Part shown: positions 63,607 through 64,000 of the stretch, one piece after another
Position numbering within the stretch: position 1 is the stretch's first letter
Layout of the letters: every line of letters starts with the position of its first letter
Source: Hyphomicrobium_A sp963724945
GTDB taxonomy: Bacteria > Pseudomonadota > Alphaproteobacteria > Rhizobiales > Hyphomicrobiaceae
Direction: 5' to 3'
Length of the DNA: 64,000 bases
Assembly (NCBI GenBank): GCA_963724945.1
Contig: CAVRWL010000003.1
Location: 744,001-808,000, forward strand
The notes under the pieces: generated by a model
The model's database searches: none
What the model was told of the DNA's origin: nothing
The model's input: only the letters and a program-made list of their open reading frames with translations
Position numbers and translations under genes: made by a program

Positions 63607-64000
63607 AAGAAGAACGTATGTGCAACTTAGTCTTCCTTAGATAGTCACGTTCGGCCTCGCTGGATTTGTAAAAGGTGCCCCGAAGGAGGATCAGGGTGTA
63701 CCGTCTTATGCGCCCCTTGTCTTTCGGTGTGAGGTTGCTTCTATCGACTTCCTTTGCAACTATTTCTTCAACGTCGGTGTAGAGCACGTCGTCCTTGGGA
63801 CCGTTGCAGACGAATTGAGCCATCTCCAGGCCCTGACTCTCGAATACCCTTTCCAAGGTCGCGTGACAGACGGCGATTACAGACTTTCGGATGTCATCGA
63901 CGTTTTCTTCTGCAGCCTCGGTTAGACGATCTTCGAGGACACACGAAACCTTCAACTTAATAAGATCGTCCTCGGCGTTTTCCGCAGCTATCGTCTGCCG
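63590..64000 (-). CDS. N-terminal part of the same PIN-like gene (runs off the window; frameshift near 63631)
   Basis: A frame open from the right edge down to a stop at 63590. It begins outside the window: codons before residue LKVSCVLEDRLTEAAEENVD continue to base 64000 with no start needed. It contains LERVFESQGLEMAQF, then DRSNLTPKDKGRIRRYTLIL and KSSEAERDYLRK, mostly helical and charged, with no family I recognise. After YLRK its own frame ends in a short unrelated tail (TKLHIRSSFDHQE), while the next frame continues naturally as LSCTYVLLLTIKNEPKIVEY. One extra base near 63631 would join the two into one protein of more than 430 residues. The composition matches the downstream half. Confidence 0.55.
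   Translation of the reverse strand, partial: RQTIAAENAEDDLIKLKVSCVLEDRLTEAAEENVDDIRKSVIAVCHATLERVFESQGLEMAQFVCNGPKDDVLYTDVEEIVAKEVDRSNLTPKDKGRIRRYTLILLRGTFYKSSEAERDYLRKTKLHIRSSFDHQE

Overview
The window reads as a chromosomal segment of a GC-rich alphaproteobacterium, most likely order Hyphomicrobiales (Rhizobiales). The grounds are a clade I type nosZDFYLX cluster, a hemC-hemD-mic60-hemY operon (a prokaryotic mic60 beside heme genes is an alphaproteobacterial trait), a Fur/Mur-type box before an Nramp gene, and frequent GTG/TTG starts. The genus cannot be fixed from the sequence alone. LAYOUT: 1-5.6 kb is the 3' end of nosZ followed by nosD, nosF, nosY, nosL and nosX, with most start codons overlapping or lying next to the previous stop (nitrous oxide respiration and its copper-site and flavin maturation). 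5.9-10 kb is an amino-sugar/peptidoglycan recycling locus (murQ divergent from a GlcNAc-type kinase, a SIS isomerase/deaminase and nagA). 10.1-11.1 kb holds a short tyrosine recombinase and a degenerate intergenic tract. 11.1-17.4 kb is a MocR-type regulator divergent from a molybdopterin oxidoreductase, 7Fe ferredoxin, FprA-type ferredoxin reductase and a frameshifted mobB. 17.7-24.9 kb is mixed: LysR regulator, GST, PPOX-like protein, acyltransferase, a PQQ-type sugar dehydrogenase fused to cytochrome c, a Cys-containing secreted protein and a transglutaminase-like protease. 25-31 kb carries a DUF3754 membrane protein, a phospholipase C/acid phosphatase-family phosphoesterase and an 841-residue repeat-rich membrane protein. 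31.2-43.6 kb carries mntH, an RND pump with adaptor, the trehalose set (GH15 enzyme, otsA, otsB), an SDR, small secreted proteins and tRNA-Thr(CGT). 43.7-58.8 kb is housekeeping: hemY-mic60-hemD-hemC, divergent tsaD-gpsA, then a likely glycan island (GT-C-like membrane protein, FAD oxidoreductase, GtrA), an EVE protein, a methyltransferase, DUF1761 and acs. 58.8-64 kb is a mobile/accessory edge: an intact IS1182-like element with terminal inverted repeats and a 5-bp target duplication, a decayed relative, and an AT-richer locus with a PIN-like domain. HOW THE GENES WORK TOGETHER: the nos genes assemble and electron-feed one enzyme. FdxA and FprA plausibly form an NAD(P)H-to-molybdenum-enzyme electron chain, with MobB helping cofactor maturation. 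otsA, otsB and the GH15 enzyme can make and possibly split trehalose. hemC, hemD and hemY belong to the heme pathway. A CAUTION: four single-copy genes (mobB, the acyltransferase, the FAD oxidoreductase and the PIN-like gene) each appear broken by what is consistent with one extra base. This could be real decay, but the repeated pattern also fits indel errors in the assembly.
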